Below, piece by piece: positions 48,441-60,965 of a DNA stretch of 64,000 nucleotides. Source of the stretch: Homarus americanus (taxonomy: Eukaryota > Arthropoda > Malacostraca > Decapoda > Nephropidae); contig NW_024751950.1 in NCBI RefSeq assembly GCF_018991925.1, positions 1 through 64,000 on the forward strand, read 5' to 3'. A program made the translations under genes and the position numbers. The number at the start of each line of letters is the position of its first letter. The stretch's first letter is position 1. Under the pieces are notes generated by a model. That model was not told the DNA's origin, did no database searches, and saw only the letters and a program-made list of their open reading frames with translations.

Positions 48441-48644
48441 GTGTGATAGAAGAATAATCGTCGACAGTGTGTGGTAGGACTGACTAGACTGATTGACTGA
48501 TTGACTGACTGAAGGTATGGTAGGAATGACTTTAGTGGTAGGAGTATGGTAGAGAAACAACGTATAAAAAACAGAAGGAACACAGATATAAATAGTATGT
48601 TTGTCATATGGTAGGTAACTTGTGGAAGCGGTCATGGCACAAGA

Positions 48645-48662
48645 GGTTAGGTTAGGTTAGGT
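48645..48662. repeat. (TTAGG)3 telomere-like tract
   Basis: Three perfect TTAGG pentamers in GAGGTTAGGTTAGGTTAGG. Short, so it could be chance, but it is the third such tract in the window. Confidence 0.65.
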
Positions 48663-48689
48663 GACCTTGAAAACATAAGAGTGTGGTAG

Positions 48690-49203
48690 TGAGTGGTTGG
48701 TCGCTGGTAGTCGTAATCATGTAAGTGGTAGTTAGATGATGGTAGTGGTCATGGTAACAGTATAGTCGTCATGAAGTGGTCGTATGGTCGTCACGGGTTA
48801 GGATCTTGTTGTAGTAGAGTAGTTGTTTGGTAGTCGTGTGGTAGCCGTGGTAGTCGTGTGATAGTCGGGGTAGTCGTGTGGTAGTTTGGTAGTCGTGTGA
48901 TAGCCGTGGTAGTTGTATGGTAACTGTGGTAGCCGTGTGGTAGGTGTGGGGTAGCCGTATGGTAGTTGTGTGGGAGTCGTATGGTAACTGTGGTAGTCGT
49001 ATGGTAGTCGTACAGCAGTGGTGTGGTAGCAGTGGTAGTTGTGTGGTAGCCGTGGTAATTGAATGGTAGTTGTGTGGTAGTCGTGTGGTAGTCGTATGAT
49101 AGTCGTATGGTAGTTGTATGGTAGTTGTGTGGTAGCCGTGATAGTTGTATGGTAGTTGTGTGGTAGCCCTATGGTAGTTGCGTGGTAGTCCTATGGTAGT
49201 TGT
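48690..49203. repeat. 11-bp minisatellite (GTGGTAGTCGT)n, left part
   Basis: Units GTGGTAGTCGT, ATGGTAGTTGT and GTGGTAGCCGT repeat with an 11-bp period. The array is interrupted at 49204 by an unrelated insertion and resumes at 49937-50034. Confidence 0.92.
49182..49203. repeat. Candidate 22-bp target-site duplication, left copy
   Basis: The block GTGGTAGTCCTATGGTAGTT plus GT at 49182-49203 is identical to 49942-49963. The TAGTCCTATGG variant occurs only in these two places in the array, which argues against a simple repeat coincidence. Confidence 0.6.
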
Positions 49204-49936
49204 CTGCAAGAAGGGGGGCTTCATTTGCATGAGGCATGACGAGGTGTGGATCTCACAGCAAATATGTTGAAGGAAATCTGCCGGGACGTCATGGTAGAAC
49301 CGACCCTCCTTCCACTGGATGGCGAGATCTTCCAACACAGGACTTCAAACACATCTAACGAAGCCCGTGTGGACGTCAGTGCTCGAGGATTCTGGACGCG
49401 GGGACAGCGAGCTTTCTCGACATCAGGATTTTTGATCCATGGCCGCATGTCACCGTAACCTAGCCTCGATGCTGCACATAGGAGGAACGAGAACGACAAG
49501 AGAAGGGCGTATGGGGAGAGAATTCAAAACGTTGATCAAGGCAGCTTCAATTCTAGTGTTCACAACCTCTGTGGATGGGCCTAAGTGCAAGATGTTTCTA
49601 CGCCAGACTCGTGGAGTTGATCTCCGAACAGAAGCAGCAGCCCAGAAGTTATGTTACAGCCTGGATGATGTCGACTGTCCTTCTCTCTCCTTCGGTCGGC
49701 TTTGCTCTGCCTCAGGGAACGAGAGCTTCTGCCCCTACTCCGACAACTGCTGCAGATATTGACTATGAGGCTACAGTCACCGAATGCCGCATAGATCTGC
49801 GGCTCAACTAATTTAACACAGATAGGATAGCTTATTATGTATTAGGATATTTAATATTAAGGTAAATAAATGGTGGCGAAGGTGTGGCTATTGGGGGAGG
49901 CTGGAGGCCATGTTTAAAAAAAAAGAAAAGAAAAAA
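49204..49936 (+). mobile_element. Retro-inserted sequence with A-rich tail inside a minisatellite
   Basis: About 733 bases of normal complexity interrupt the GTGGTAGTCGT minisatellite. The insert carries a decayed protein-coding region (49207-49811) and an AT-rich 3' part. It ends in an A-rich tail, TTTAAAAAAAAAGAAAAGAA onward, at 49913-49936, directly at the resumption of the minisatellite. With the 22-bp direct repeat on both sides, this is the signature of target-primed reverse transcription by a LINE machinery. Its source element is not identified. Confidence 0.75.
49207..49811 (+). pseudogene. Frameshifted gene of a repeat-associated protein family of unknown function
   Basis: One frame reads LTANMLKEICRDVMVEPTLL and NTSNEARVDVSARGFWTRGQ. 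After a shift near 49415 another reads FLDIRIFDP; a third reads RNENDKRRAYGERIQNVDQG near 49485; the last reads FYARLVELISEQKQQPRSYV and ADIDYEATV. I recognise this order as a protein family seen repeatedly in invertebrate genomes next to mobile elements. The conserved EARxDVSARGFW and DxRxFDP region could be a nuclease core, but that is a guess. At least three frameshifts make it non-functional. It is carried by the insertion at 49204-49936. Confidence 0.6.
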
Positions 49937-50034
49937 GTTGTGTGGTAGTCCTATGGTAGTTGTGTGGTAGCCGTGGTTATTGTGTGATAGGTGTATGGTA
50001 ACTGTGGTAATTGTGTGGTAGTCGTGTGGTAGAG
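49937..50034. repeat. 11-bp minisatellite, right part
   Basis: GTGGTAGTCCT, GTGGTAGCCGT and GTGGTAGTCGT units continue the array broken at 49204. The first 22 bases from 49942 repeat 49182-49203. Confidence 0.9.
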
Positions 50035-50324
50035 AGGACCTCGGCGCCTCCGTTTTCTGTTGTACATTCAAGGAGGGGATACAAAAGCAAGTGTTCATTA
50101 ATCTTTAATTAGTGTGTTGTCGGAGAGCGGCAGGTGCGGCGCCTCGTCCACGCTCCGCTGAGAACCACCCACCGTGGATCCTCTGGTCGGCGTTCAGGGC
50201 CACCCGCTTCTCCTGCCGCCCACTATACTTGCCGCCCGCCCACCCACCCGGTAGCTTCTCGACCTCTTACTTCTCCATCTTCACCCTGGTATAACGCCGA
50301 CCAACTCGCTAAATGAGACTTGTC
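50035..50324. other. Spacer, no gene seen
   Basis: Mixed, moderately GC-rich. Short open frames of about 60 codons have no recognisable domain. The plus strand changes from G/T-rich to C/A-rich repeat content across this spacer. Confidence 0.5.
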
Positions 50325-50535
50325 AACCAACCCTCAACATGTCACCCACCCCTCTACATACAGCCCACCCCTCTACATGCCGCCCAACTCTCTACATGCC
50401 GCCCACCACTCTACATGCCACCCTCCCCTCTACATCCCCCCCACCCTTCCTACATGCCGCCCAACCCTCTACATACCACACGCCCCTATACATGCTACCC
50501 GCCCCCTCTACATGCCGCCCAACCCACTACAATAT
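50325..50535. repeat. CCCTCTACATGCCGCCCAAC minisatellite
   Basis: About ten units of 18-20 bp (CTCTACATGCCGCCCAC, CTCTACATACAGCCCAC). Open in several frames because of Pro/His/Leu codons, but not credible as a gene. Confidence 0.9.
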
Positions 50536-50637
50536 AAAATATGACCCCCCTATCTACCAATGGTTTTATACTTGATTAAATACATGTCCCATACCTGTTT
50601 ACACTGCACCTACAGTACCTGCCTTATAAACGACACA

Positions 50638-50668
<31 letters not shown>

Positions 50669-50935
50669 CACTATGAGGAAGTACAGTACAGCGTGAAGAC
50701 AACGGCTGACAATATCACCAAGAATATCAACAAAAACTGTCAGTCACTAAGATCACCCACCAGCACCATGGTACCGTGAGAAGGTCAACAGGCGAAAATC
50801 ACGATCATCTTAAATAAAAAATAAATATAAAAATACAAAATAAAATACAGTTAAGGTGATAATTGTAATAAGTGAACCGGTACATGAAACTGATCTAGTA
50901 GGACGGAGCTAATGTTGACAGTGTTGGTAAGTATG
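50536..50935. other. Spacer with a (CA)n microsatellite, no gene
   Basis: CA repeats at about 50631-50671. The rest is unremarkable and AT-rich. Confidence 0.6.
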
Positions 50936-51480
50936 ATTACCACAACTACGATCCTTACTACTACTACTACTACTACTACTACAACTACTACTATTACTAC
51001 TTCCCATACCACCACTAATACTACTCTTCTCACCACTACTACCATTGCAACCACTACGATCACCGCTACCACTACCCTTACAACCACTACTACCACTATT
51101 ACTACCACTATTACCACCACTACCCTTACCACCACTACTACTGCCCTTACCACCACTACTACTGCCCTTACCACCACTACTACTGCCCTTACCACCACTA
51201 CCACCACCACTAATACTACCCTTACCAACACTACTGCTACCATTACTGACCACCACTACTACTACCCTTACCACCACTACCACCACCACTACTACTGCCC
51301 TAACCACCACTACCACCACCATTACTACTACCCTTACCATCACTACTAATACTACCAGCAATGCTAATGTCATGAGGAAAAAAAACAACATCTATTGCCA
51401 CCACAACTACCACCAACATGAACATCACTACTACTACCACCACCACCATTACTACTGCTACTGCCACCGACATTACGACT
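50936..51480. repeat. (CTA/CCA)n imperfect trinucleotide array
   Basis: TACTACTAC and CCACCACTACTACTGCCCTTA units. The 15-25 bp unit CCCTTACCACCACTACTACTG is locally tandem at 51120-51200. The three-base period keeps frames open (poly-Thr, poly-Leu, poly-Val). Confidence 0.92.
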
Positions 51481-51906
51481 GATACTACCATTATTATCAT
51501 CATCACTATCACCGTCAACACCATCAAAAACCATCGTCATTACCACTACCATCATTACTACCATTAACACCACCATCAATACCTTCAACATGACAATTAC
51601 CAATAACGACCACCAACACTAATCACCACGTCAACCAACATATAATAGTCACACAGAACCATCAAACATTGTTGACGTAATGTGACAACAGACTAACCCT
51701 TAACTCCTACACCTATGCCATCAGTGACAACAACAACAACAACAGTGACATCAACAACAGCATCAGTGACAGCATCATCACCAGTCACAACAACAAAATT
51801 AGCGATAAAAAAAATCAATAACACCATCAATGACAACAGCAGCAGCCACAAATACAGCAACAATACACAGAACGCTTCACTAATAAAAATACCAACAACA
51901 AAAACA

Positions 51907-51946
<40 letters not shown>

Positions 51947-52205
51947 TACAGTTTGTACAGCATCCCTCAGCGGGCCTTTGTTACCCGTGCCTAGCCACGC
52001 CCCCCACACGCCCCAGTGTACACACACCCCGCCTCACAGGTGTACACAGTGCCGGAGTGCACACACAGCCTGCAGCACACGTGTACACAGTGATTACTAG
52101 ACATATAGACACTCACAGGGGGCCCGAGGTGTACCTCTCTCTAGTCCACACAACACCCTAAACTTCTCCTGGAGCGTCCCCGCCTCCTGTGCTCCTGCAC
52201 CTGAC
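51481..52205. repeat. CA/CAT-rich low-complexity region with a (CAG)n run
   Basis: Loose ACCATCATTAC and CAACAACAACAG words, then an almost pure CAG run at 51910-51944 (about 12 units). A 148-codon frame from 51715 reads poly-Thr, poly-Ala and then GTACACA-derived sequence with no domain, so I do not call it. Confidence 0.7.
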
Positions 52206-52464
52206 GAACAGGAGGGGGAGGAGGAGGAGGAGGGGAAGGAGATGTATTGAGGAGAAGAAGGAGAAAGATGATGATGAGAAAATGAGACGGGTATGGAAGG
52301 GGAGGAGGAGGCCTAAAATCCCCGTTCTACCCCCAGCCCTCCTTCATGAGTCCCTTGACAGATCGGTGTCGAGGAGGAGGAAGAGGTAAAGAAAAAGAGG
52401 TGTCGGAGAAGGGAGGTGAAGATGGAGGAGGAAGAAGAGGAAGATATATATAGAGAAAACACAC

Positions 52465-52561
<97 letters not shown>
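52206..52561. repeat. GA-rich tract followed by a long (AC)n microsatellite
   Basis: AGGAGGAGG-type purine sequence at 52206-52455, then about 50 AC units at 52459-52561 with one GC interruption. Confidence 0.93.
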
Positions 52562-52563
<2 letters not shown>

Positions 52564-53457
52564 GTTATGTTCCGCGACGTGGATACTCAACAGGGCGGGA
52601 ATGGCTATGTGCTAGAGCATCCAGACTCCGTTATGGTCGCACTCCCACACGCGCCCCCACCTTTACTAATTGTCATCGAAGGCGGTGTCAGGCTCCCTTA
52701 AGACCCCATCCACGAGGAGGAGGAGGAACAACCTGAATGTGAGCTGACGAAGATGTTTTCTTTTCTGGGTGATATTTCTAGAGCAAATTAATGTAATTTT
52801 TGGCGAGATGTTTAAGGGCTGTGGGTCTTGAGGGGATGTTTCCACAGGGCCTTAATAGCCCTTTAATTCCAGAGCAAGTGAGGGGATGCTTGGAGGATGT
52901 TAGGGGAAGCTCACACAAACATCTAAGATGTATCCATACTGTCTGGGATTGTTTATTTTTAAAGTGTCTTTGCGTATAGTGATTCCTGACTATATGAGAG
53001 GATGTTGAGGTTCTTAAGGGATGTTTCGGATGTTTCAAAAGCACTTGTTAATGTTGAGAGCTAATTAAGGGACGTCTCACCCATCTACACGCAGAGCTCT
53101 TCTTAAACTAGTATAACCTAAATACATATCTTAAATTAAAACTAAAATATTCAAGGAATTTATTTCTAAAACACCAAAGAACATTCAAAGTTGATCTCCA
53201 GTTTCTGTAATAATACTTTCTACGTGTCTGTGTGTCTCAAGTGAAGTATGGTAATCACTTCTGAGAGATATTTCACCAAGAACTTCCCATACGCCGCTGG
53301 AAACTCCGACACACACAAACTGACACACAAAAACTGACCCCAATATGTCTGACACAACTGACGTGATCTGTCTAGTATGACCTGTAAATAACGACAATGA
53401 TACTGCACTGCAACACTAACGGTGGCTTCATAGATCAGTGTTCACGGTAATTATGTA

Positions 53458-53458
<1 letters not shown>
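52562..53458. other. Spacer, no gene seen
   Basis: Mixed composition. GGGATGTTT-like words recur loosely at 52800-53060 but without a firm period. No domain recognised. Confidence 0.5.

Positions 53459-53511
<53 letters not shown>
53459..53511. repeat. (CA)n microsatellite
   Basis: About 26 CA units. Confidence 0.95.
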
Positions 53512-53512
<1 letters not shown>

Positions 53513-53644
53513 AGTGCTTTAAACCCATAAGTTATCACAAACATTTCTCTCCACAAGTAAATAAGTTAATGATATAATGAGTTTCTCGTTCATCATCTCA
53601 AGACAGTGTGAGGAAAGGCAGATCACCAGGAGAGAGATCAAGAG

Positions 53645-53870
53645 AGATAACAGGTAAGAGAACATGATAGCAAGAAACAGTACATGATAGCAGGTAAGAG
53701 AACTTGATAACAGGTAACAGAACATAACAGGTAAGAGAACATGATAACAGGTAAGAGAACATGATAACAGGTAACGGAACATAATAATAGGTACAAAACA
53801 TGATAACAGATAACAGAACATGACAGGTAACAATATGATAACAGGTAACATAACATAACATTACACAGGT
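53645..53870. repeat. 20-bp minisatellite (AGGTAAGAGAACATGATAAC)n
   Basis: About 11 imperfect units. Several contain ACAGGTAAGAG, which resembles a 5' splice-site consensus. Confidence 0.88.
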
Positions 53871-54064
53871 AGTTCGGGGGTCCAGGTAGGATACAGGTGA
53901 TATAAATCTTGTGTGTATGGTGAGAAGACCAAGTAGTGTCACCCTGTTATTACCTGGGCGATGACTAGGGGGAAAAATAGAGAGGTCCCGTCAGTCATGT
54001 TAGCATCAGAAGCCTTCATCCATCGCGGTGAAGGGGAGGAGAGTTACCAAGCGTGACACTATAT

Positions 54065-54537
54065 AACACGTGTCTTATGCCTCCCTCATCCACCTCTCCA
54101 CCTTCCTTCACCATCCTGATCCACCATACTAATCCATCACTACTTTAATCCACTAGAACTACCCTGCTCCACCATTCTGATCCACCACCACCACCACCAC
54201 CTTGATCCATCACTACTTTAATCCACTAGAACTACCCTGCTTCACCATCCTGATTCATCACCACCACCATTACCTCTACCATCACCACAACCACAACCTG
54301 CTCCATCACCATCAACACCACCCTGCTCTGTCACCACAATCACCATTACTCTCTACCAAGTAAACCACCATTATTCTGTTCTATTACTGCCAATACAACA
54401 ACCATTATACCGCTTCATTACCACTACTACCATCATCATTATGCTGCATTATTACCACAACTACCCTTAACCCGCTCCATCACCACAGTAACATCACCAT
54501 CATCATCATCATCATCACCATCATCACCATCATCACT

Positions 54538-54584
<47 letters not shown>
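54065..54584. repeat. CCACCATCCTGATCC-type repeat ending in (CT)n
   Basis: Loose CACCAC and CATCAC words. A block beginning ATCCATCACTACTTTAATCC occurs at about 54132 and again 73 bases later. A pure (CT)n of about 22 units lies at 54540-54584. Confidence 0.8.
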
Positions 54585-54588
<4 letters not shown>

Positions 54589-54963
54589 CACAGGAAAGTT
54601 TGGTCATAAGTAATTATATTCTTCTGTTTCCTCTTTGCTAATTAACCTGCCTCTACCTGAGTAAACCTCGTTATTGTTTGTCTTCTTCCATTCTCTCTCT
54701 CTCTCTCTCTCCCTCTCTCTTCGTTCTCTTTTCTTCCTTCTTTATGTCTCTCTTTGTTTGTCTTCCTCTCAGGGGGAAGGAGGAGAGCAGGAGGGGAGGA
54801 GGAGGGGAGGGGGGAGGGGGGGAAGGGAGGTGTAAGGTGTAACCGCAGGTGGAACACTCATCACGCGTCTCCAGTCCCCCGCCACGCCCACACGCCCATG
54901 TCACGTCTATGCCACGCCCACACATCTATAGCTTGCTAAGACGCCTCTGCCACGCCCACACAC
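54585..54963. other. Low-complexity spacer, no gene
   Basis: Second (CT)n-rich stretch at about 54688-54722, a G-rich run at 54770-54830, then three GCCACGCCCACAC motifs at 54883-54963 just before the LINE copy. Confidence 0.6.
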
Positions 54964-56165
54964 GACCTAGTCGACCACAATATAATCATCAACAAAGCTA
55001 TTGACCTCGGGCTTCGGAGAAGTCTTATACCATGGCTTACAGACTTCCTCAGTGACCGACGCCAAGCTGTACGCTTCCGAGGGGCTGTCTCCACCTTTCA
55101 GTCACTCACCTGTGGCGTCCCCCAAGGCTCCAAGATGGGACCACTCTGCTTCCTTATGCTCATCAATGATGCCCTAAGAGAAACCCCTGCTCGCTGGAAA
55201 TATGTCGACGACTCCACCATTGGGATCAGCGTCAACAATTCTGCTCCCAACTATACCGCCCTTCAGGATTTATTGAACAGTCTCCAAAACTGGGCCACCA
55301 ACAACCATGTCACCATCAACCATACCAAGACCATGGTTATGCACATCAACCTCTCCTCCGACATTGTCCCACCTCCTTCCATTACTCTAGGTCCGAACAC
55401 ACTCCAGGTTGTAGATTCCACGAAGCTCCTCGGCGTCACCATAGACAACAAACTAAATTGGAAACCACACGTCAGTGAAGTTGTCAAATCCTCCAGTTTC
55501 CGTCTCCACCTCCTCCGCCGACTCAAGTCCCTCGGAGTTCCTGCACCGAGCTCCTCAGTGTTTACACAACATTCATACTTCCCAAGCTCACCTATGCCTC
55601 CCCACCTGGTCTTCCTCCCTAAATGCCACACAACGTAAACACCTAGAAAAGTGCAAAAGAGGGCATGCAAGATTATTCTCTCCCCTTCCTACTCCACATA
55701 TCAAGAAGCGCTCAACACACTGACCCTTTCGACTCTCACTGACCATCACCACGACCTCATCTGCAAATTTGGGAGAAGCTTCTACACCATCCTCGACACC
55801 GGCTCCTACTACCACCTGAGATCCCTAGTCCGAGAATTGCTGTTCGACACCACAACCGCATCCAGCCCATACGTGCACGAACTGATCGCTATAAGAACAG
55901 CCCAGTCCCAACCATTGTAAAAATTATCAATAACTTGTAATAAACCAGTGTATTCACTCCAGTAAACACTACTCCTTGCACTGTCACTATGTTGAAATGA
56001 ACTGTAGTTTGAGCTTTTCCCCATCTAGTTATTATATATCTTATTTGTGTCACTTATGTTACTTGTATATTATTTGTAATTCGAAACCCATTCCCCAAAT
56101 ATGTAACTGTATATTTTCAGCCTTCTGGCTGCCAAGCTCTTTCAATAAACCGTTAATTATTATTA
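54964..56165 (+). pseudogene. YVDD-type LINE, 5'-truncated (copy B)
   Basis: Opens just after RT motif A with DLVDHNIIINKAIDLG and stays in one frame to about 55560. It includes FLSDRRQAVRFRG, CGVPQGSKMGPL (motif B), WKYVDD at 55195-55212 (motif C), and KTMVMHINLSS. Compensating frameshifts near 55560 and 55650 interrupt the thumb (SSSLNATQRKHLEK in one frame, KVQKRACKIIL in the next). A further shift near 55850 displaces the C-terminal IQPIRARTDRYKNS block. The 3' end has TTTTCAGCCTTCTGGCTGCC, a small hairpin, then AATAAACCGTT and a TTA-rich tail. It matches copy A along its length. No endonuclease domain is present. Confidence 0.9.
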
Positions 56166-56198
56166 CATATTACGATAGGCCACACCCACACTAATACC

Positions 56199-57428
<1,230 letters not shown>

Positions 57429-57463
<35 letters not shown>
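57429..57463. repeat. (CT)n microsatellite
   Basis: About 17 CT units. Confidence 0.95.
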
Positions 57464-57466
<3 letters not shown>

Positions 57467-58048
57467 GCTACATCACCGATAGATAAAGTCATCATAAAAG
57501 ATAAAGACAGGGGATTGATAAGCGTAGTTAAGTGAGATAAGGAAGAATTATTATACAAGCAACATAACTTCAAATATACTTTTTATTCTCTAAGGATAAA
57601 ATTTAATACCGGGTCTCAAGAACACCTGTATGACGGGAGATATTATTATGGCATGTACCTATGAATACTTGATACTGAAAACTACAACAAAAAATCCTTC
57701 TTTTCTATCTAATACATACAACATCTACAAGAACATTAACAAAAATAATATGAGCGAGTGTTATGTTAGAATTGTTAACAATAGAATAACTTAAAAACAA
57801 TGAAAATACAGAACCAAATATTGAGTGTCTTGTGAGTAAGTGAAGATCTCGGTACGTTGGTCTAAATCCTTGTCTAGATACATATTAAGTTATTTATTTC
57901 CTTATATACCATAGTCAGTGTTCATTGTAAAACTTACTAACATTGTCAGTATTCATCTATACTGTTAGTTAACATACTTATCAGTTTTTCCTTGTTTTAA
58001 GACTTGCATGTTTTTTTTTTCTTTTTCAATTCCTCTCCTCCTCTGGTC
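57464..58048. other. AT-rich intergenic sequence, no gene seen
   Basis: No repeat, RNA or coding pattern recognised. Confidence 0.55.
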
Positions 58049-58224
58049 TATGTTTCTCAGGTAATCATTATATGTTTTTCAGGTCATCATTATATGTTTT
58101 AAAGGTAACCATAATGTTCCTCAGATATTCATTATATGTTTCTCGGGTGATTATTATATGTTTCTCAGGTAACTATTATATGTTTCTCAGGTAACTATTA
58201 TATGTTTCTCAGTTAACCATTATA
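58049..58224. repeat. 22-bp minisatellite, 8 copies (TATGTTTCTCAGGTAACTAT)
   Basis: Eight units of 21-22 bp; the sixth and seventh are identical. Each unit joins a pyrimidine tract plus CAG to GTAA, resembling an acceptor fused to a donor. Confidence 0.9.
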
Positions 58225-59341
58225 TCTCTGACTCGTCACTTACATTCCTCATCTCTGCATCTCTGTCACCTGAGGTCCTTAACTGATGTTTCATTTACAA
58301 ACAAAATTAATCCTGCCTGTCTTCCTCACCATCCACCTCTTCCTTGAATACCTCCATCACCTCATCTCACCACTGGGTGCTAGCAGTCTGTTCTCCCCTC
58401 TCATACATTAACAAAGTCAACTCACGTGTCCGTCATCACAAGTTATTGACGATTATTATTTACGTAACTTTTGGATATCTCGTCTTGCTCAGTCACACCT
58501 TCGATAATGCCATTTGCCCCATTCTTCCGGACTACTTCATGTTACGAGAGGCTTGCTGGGTTCTTGGTATAAGTGACCTCATGTCCACGGGCGGGCCCCC
58601 CCCCCTAGCAGCAGCAGCAGAGGCGGACATGTAGCACAGGAGATTGACCACATTCTTGTGGACACTCGCTGGAGGCCCCACCAGAGCTGTAGGGCGTGGG
58701 AGTGTACCGCGCTACCTCTGTAATTATCACACACTTGCTGTTTTTGCCCCCTGGCTGCACCCCGAGAAACTATCAAGGTAGGATCAAGGTAATCTGCATC
58801 TTGAGAGGTTCAATGATGGTGTGTGTGTGTGCCGAGGAATAAAGCGGGAAGGAGCAGGCGGGGAGGAGCAGACGGGTCAAAGTTCTCATTATCACTGACG
58901 ATCTTTTAAAACTCTACAGGGATCCTCGTGAAGTGAAATACCTTAAGCAGTAAAGCAGAATCTTAAGGTCCAATCTAAACCAGCAACTTTGGTTCCTACT
59001 GAAGACAGATGACGACACAGAGATGTTCAGCCGAGAGTCTCAAGAGTAAAAGCTCACCTGGGAACTAAAATTAAAATAATAATACATGGGAAATCGTGAA
59101 GGTGTTGGGTGGTCGTGTTGCTGTACTGTGGGTGGCGAGTCTTGTGGCGACTGTGTTATAGGTTAGTGACTCAGAGACCCAGTGTGTGATGAGTTAAGGG
59201 CCGGGTGGTGTTGAGTGCTGGAGACAGGTGTGTGTGAGGCTGATGGTTCAAAGTAATCGAGGAATTTCTATTTATACGATGAGTTTCCCCAACGGTATGA
59301 TAATCACAGAATCTGTTTCATCCCTCTCAAGAAAATGCGGG
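58225..59341. other. Intergenic sequence, no convincing gene
   Basis: A 97-codon frame from 58344 has no recognisable domain. A C run followed by (AGC)n lies at 58596-58620. A frame from ATG 59228 runs into the 30-bp repeat. Confidence 0.5.
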
Positions 59342-59547
59342 GCTGAGGGCAAGATGGCAGGTAAGACAGAGGCAGAGAGCAAGATGGCAGGCAAGACAGA
59401 GGCAGAGAGCAAGATGGCAGGCAAGACAGAGGCTGAGGGCAAGATGGCAGGTAAGACAGAGGCAGAGAGCAAGATGGCAGGCAAGACAGAGGCAGAGAGC
59501 AAGATGGCAGGTAAGACAGAAGCAGAGAGCAAGATGGCAGGTAAGAG
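59342..59547. repeat. 30-bp minisatellite, 7 copies, open as a decapeptide repeat
   Basis: Seven units with AAGATGGCAGG at exact 30-base spacing (59350 to 59530). On the plus strand, in frame with ATG 59228, they read KMAGKTEAES repeats with only synonymous or conservative variation. Each unit contains GGCAGGTAAGA or GGCAGGCAAGA, similar to a 5' splice site. Both the frame and its ends are unsupported by any known domain. Confidence 0.88.
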
Positions 59548-60348
59548 AGACACTTAGACTGAGACGTTTAGGAGAGTCGGTGAAAGTTGGTAAAAGTTAT
59601 AACTTCATTCTATCATGATCCAGAGACAGTAAGAGGTTAAGATTTTCGTTGGCTGTCTGGTGTATAGTTACTACTACTCCTGAATAAAAAAAAATGCCAT
59701 CATCTTTATCTAGAAACGAAATGGGTCACTAACATATTTGCAGCACTCAGGTATGGCTTACCTTACTAACTTGGATTCAAGACCACGATACACAACCATT
59801 AGATTCATCACCTCCAAAAAAGAGTAGTTAATCCCTTTACGCAGTTCTCCACCCCCCCTCCCCCCCACCTCCCCACCCACGACTAACACCACACTGTAAG
59901 TTAATCACACAAAAATATTTCCCTCAGCATATTAATGAGTCGTATAACCTTGAAAGACCAGTTCAACAATCATCAATAATTATCTAGTCACTCATTAACT
60001 ATCAAATACCTGTTAAGTGATCTGGAGTTTTATCTGACTTCTTCTCAGATGGACTTTCAACCTTGATGAATTCCACCACTTAATACTTTTCTGAGCCGAG
60101 TATAGGATGAGTGAGCAGGTCGAAGTCATTCTGGTTTATTCACCTGTAAGTCCTTGCTTGGTCACCTGTACTCTGTCGCAGTAATGATATTTCTCGAGTT
60201 TATGGAGAAGGTGTTGGTTGATGACGAGTCTTACGGACCTAAAGAGATGGTGCTCTATCCGGAACATAAACACCTATACCATTACACCTAATTACCTCAT
60301 TAAACAAGGTCAAAAACACAATAACCTTAATTAGAGGACACACGAAAT
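59548..60348. other. Intergenic sequence, no gene seen
   Basis: A C-rich run lies at 59850-59880. Otherwise AT-rich with no recognisable feature. Confidence 0.55.
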
Positions 60349-60402
60349 TGGACAGTGACTTTAGCTTAACTAGATACTTTCTCTTAAACCCAATTAAGGG
60401 AA
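60349..60402. repeat. Solitary diverged satA monomer
   Basis: GACAGTGACTTTAGCTTAAC followed by TAGATACTTTCTCTTAAACC and CAATTAAGGGA parallels a satA monomer in the same orientation across nearly its full length, with about ten differences. No second monomer is adjacent. Confidence 0.75.
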
Positions 60403-60583
60403 AATATATAAATTTCTCTATGTTTGGTGAGCTGTGAACCTGTCCCTAAGTTGATTATGTTTACTAATAAGAGCAAAAGTTGGGTCTCCTAATGCAGGTA
60501 CAGCGTTGACTCATTTATCATACCATCTATCATTATTCTTCCATTAACATTCATCCATCATCGTTCTAACTAGGTCTTCGAGG

Positions 60584-60586
<3 letters not shown>

Positions 60587-60632
<46 letters not shown>
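60587..60632. repeat. (CA)n microsatellite
   Basis: About 23 CA units. Confidence 0.95.
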
Positions 60633-60633
<1 letters not shown>

Positions 60634-60714
60634 GGCCTTTATCATCCCTTTCGTTAACAGGTCAGCAGAAGAGAGTGGCCATCAGGTGTTGCTAAACTCA
60701 TTTATCACCTGTCT

Positions 60715-60870
60715 GTCCCCCACCACCTAAAAGCTACCTGGACCACCACCTAGTCCATCATCTGGCCTACCACCTGGCCCACTACATGGTCCACCACCTA
60801 GTCCACCACCTGGCCCACCAGCTAACCCACCACCTGGCCTACCAGCTAACCCATCACCTGGCCCACCGCA
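60715..60870. repeat. CCACCTGGCCCACCA minisatellite
   Basis: About ten imperfect units of 12-18 bp (ACCACCTGGCC, ACCAGCTAACCC, ACCACCTAGTCC). Confidence 0.85.
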
Positions 60871-60965
60871 AATATTGTCACAAAAACTCCAAGAAGGATA
60901 AAAAAATGATTAAGGAGTCAACCAGGTGATTTTGAGAGAGAGAGAGAGAGATGAATAAATGTGTA

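Noticed and set aside
51715..52161. A 148-codon Thr/Ala-rich gene with a poly-Ala tract
   Set aside because: Built from CAA and CAG simple repeats followed by GTACACA-rich sequence. No domain, and other frames are similarly open.
58344..58634. A 97-codon hypothetical protein with a hydrophobic middle
   Set aside because: AT-rich intergenic setting, no recognisable domain, and a low-complexity C run and AGC run at its end.
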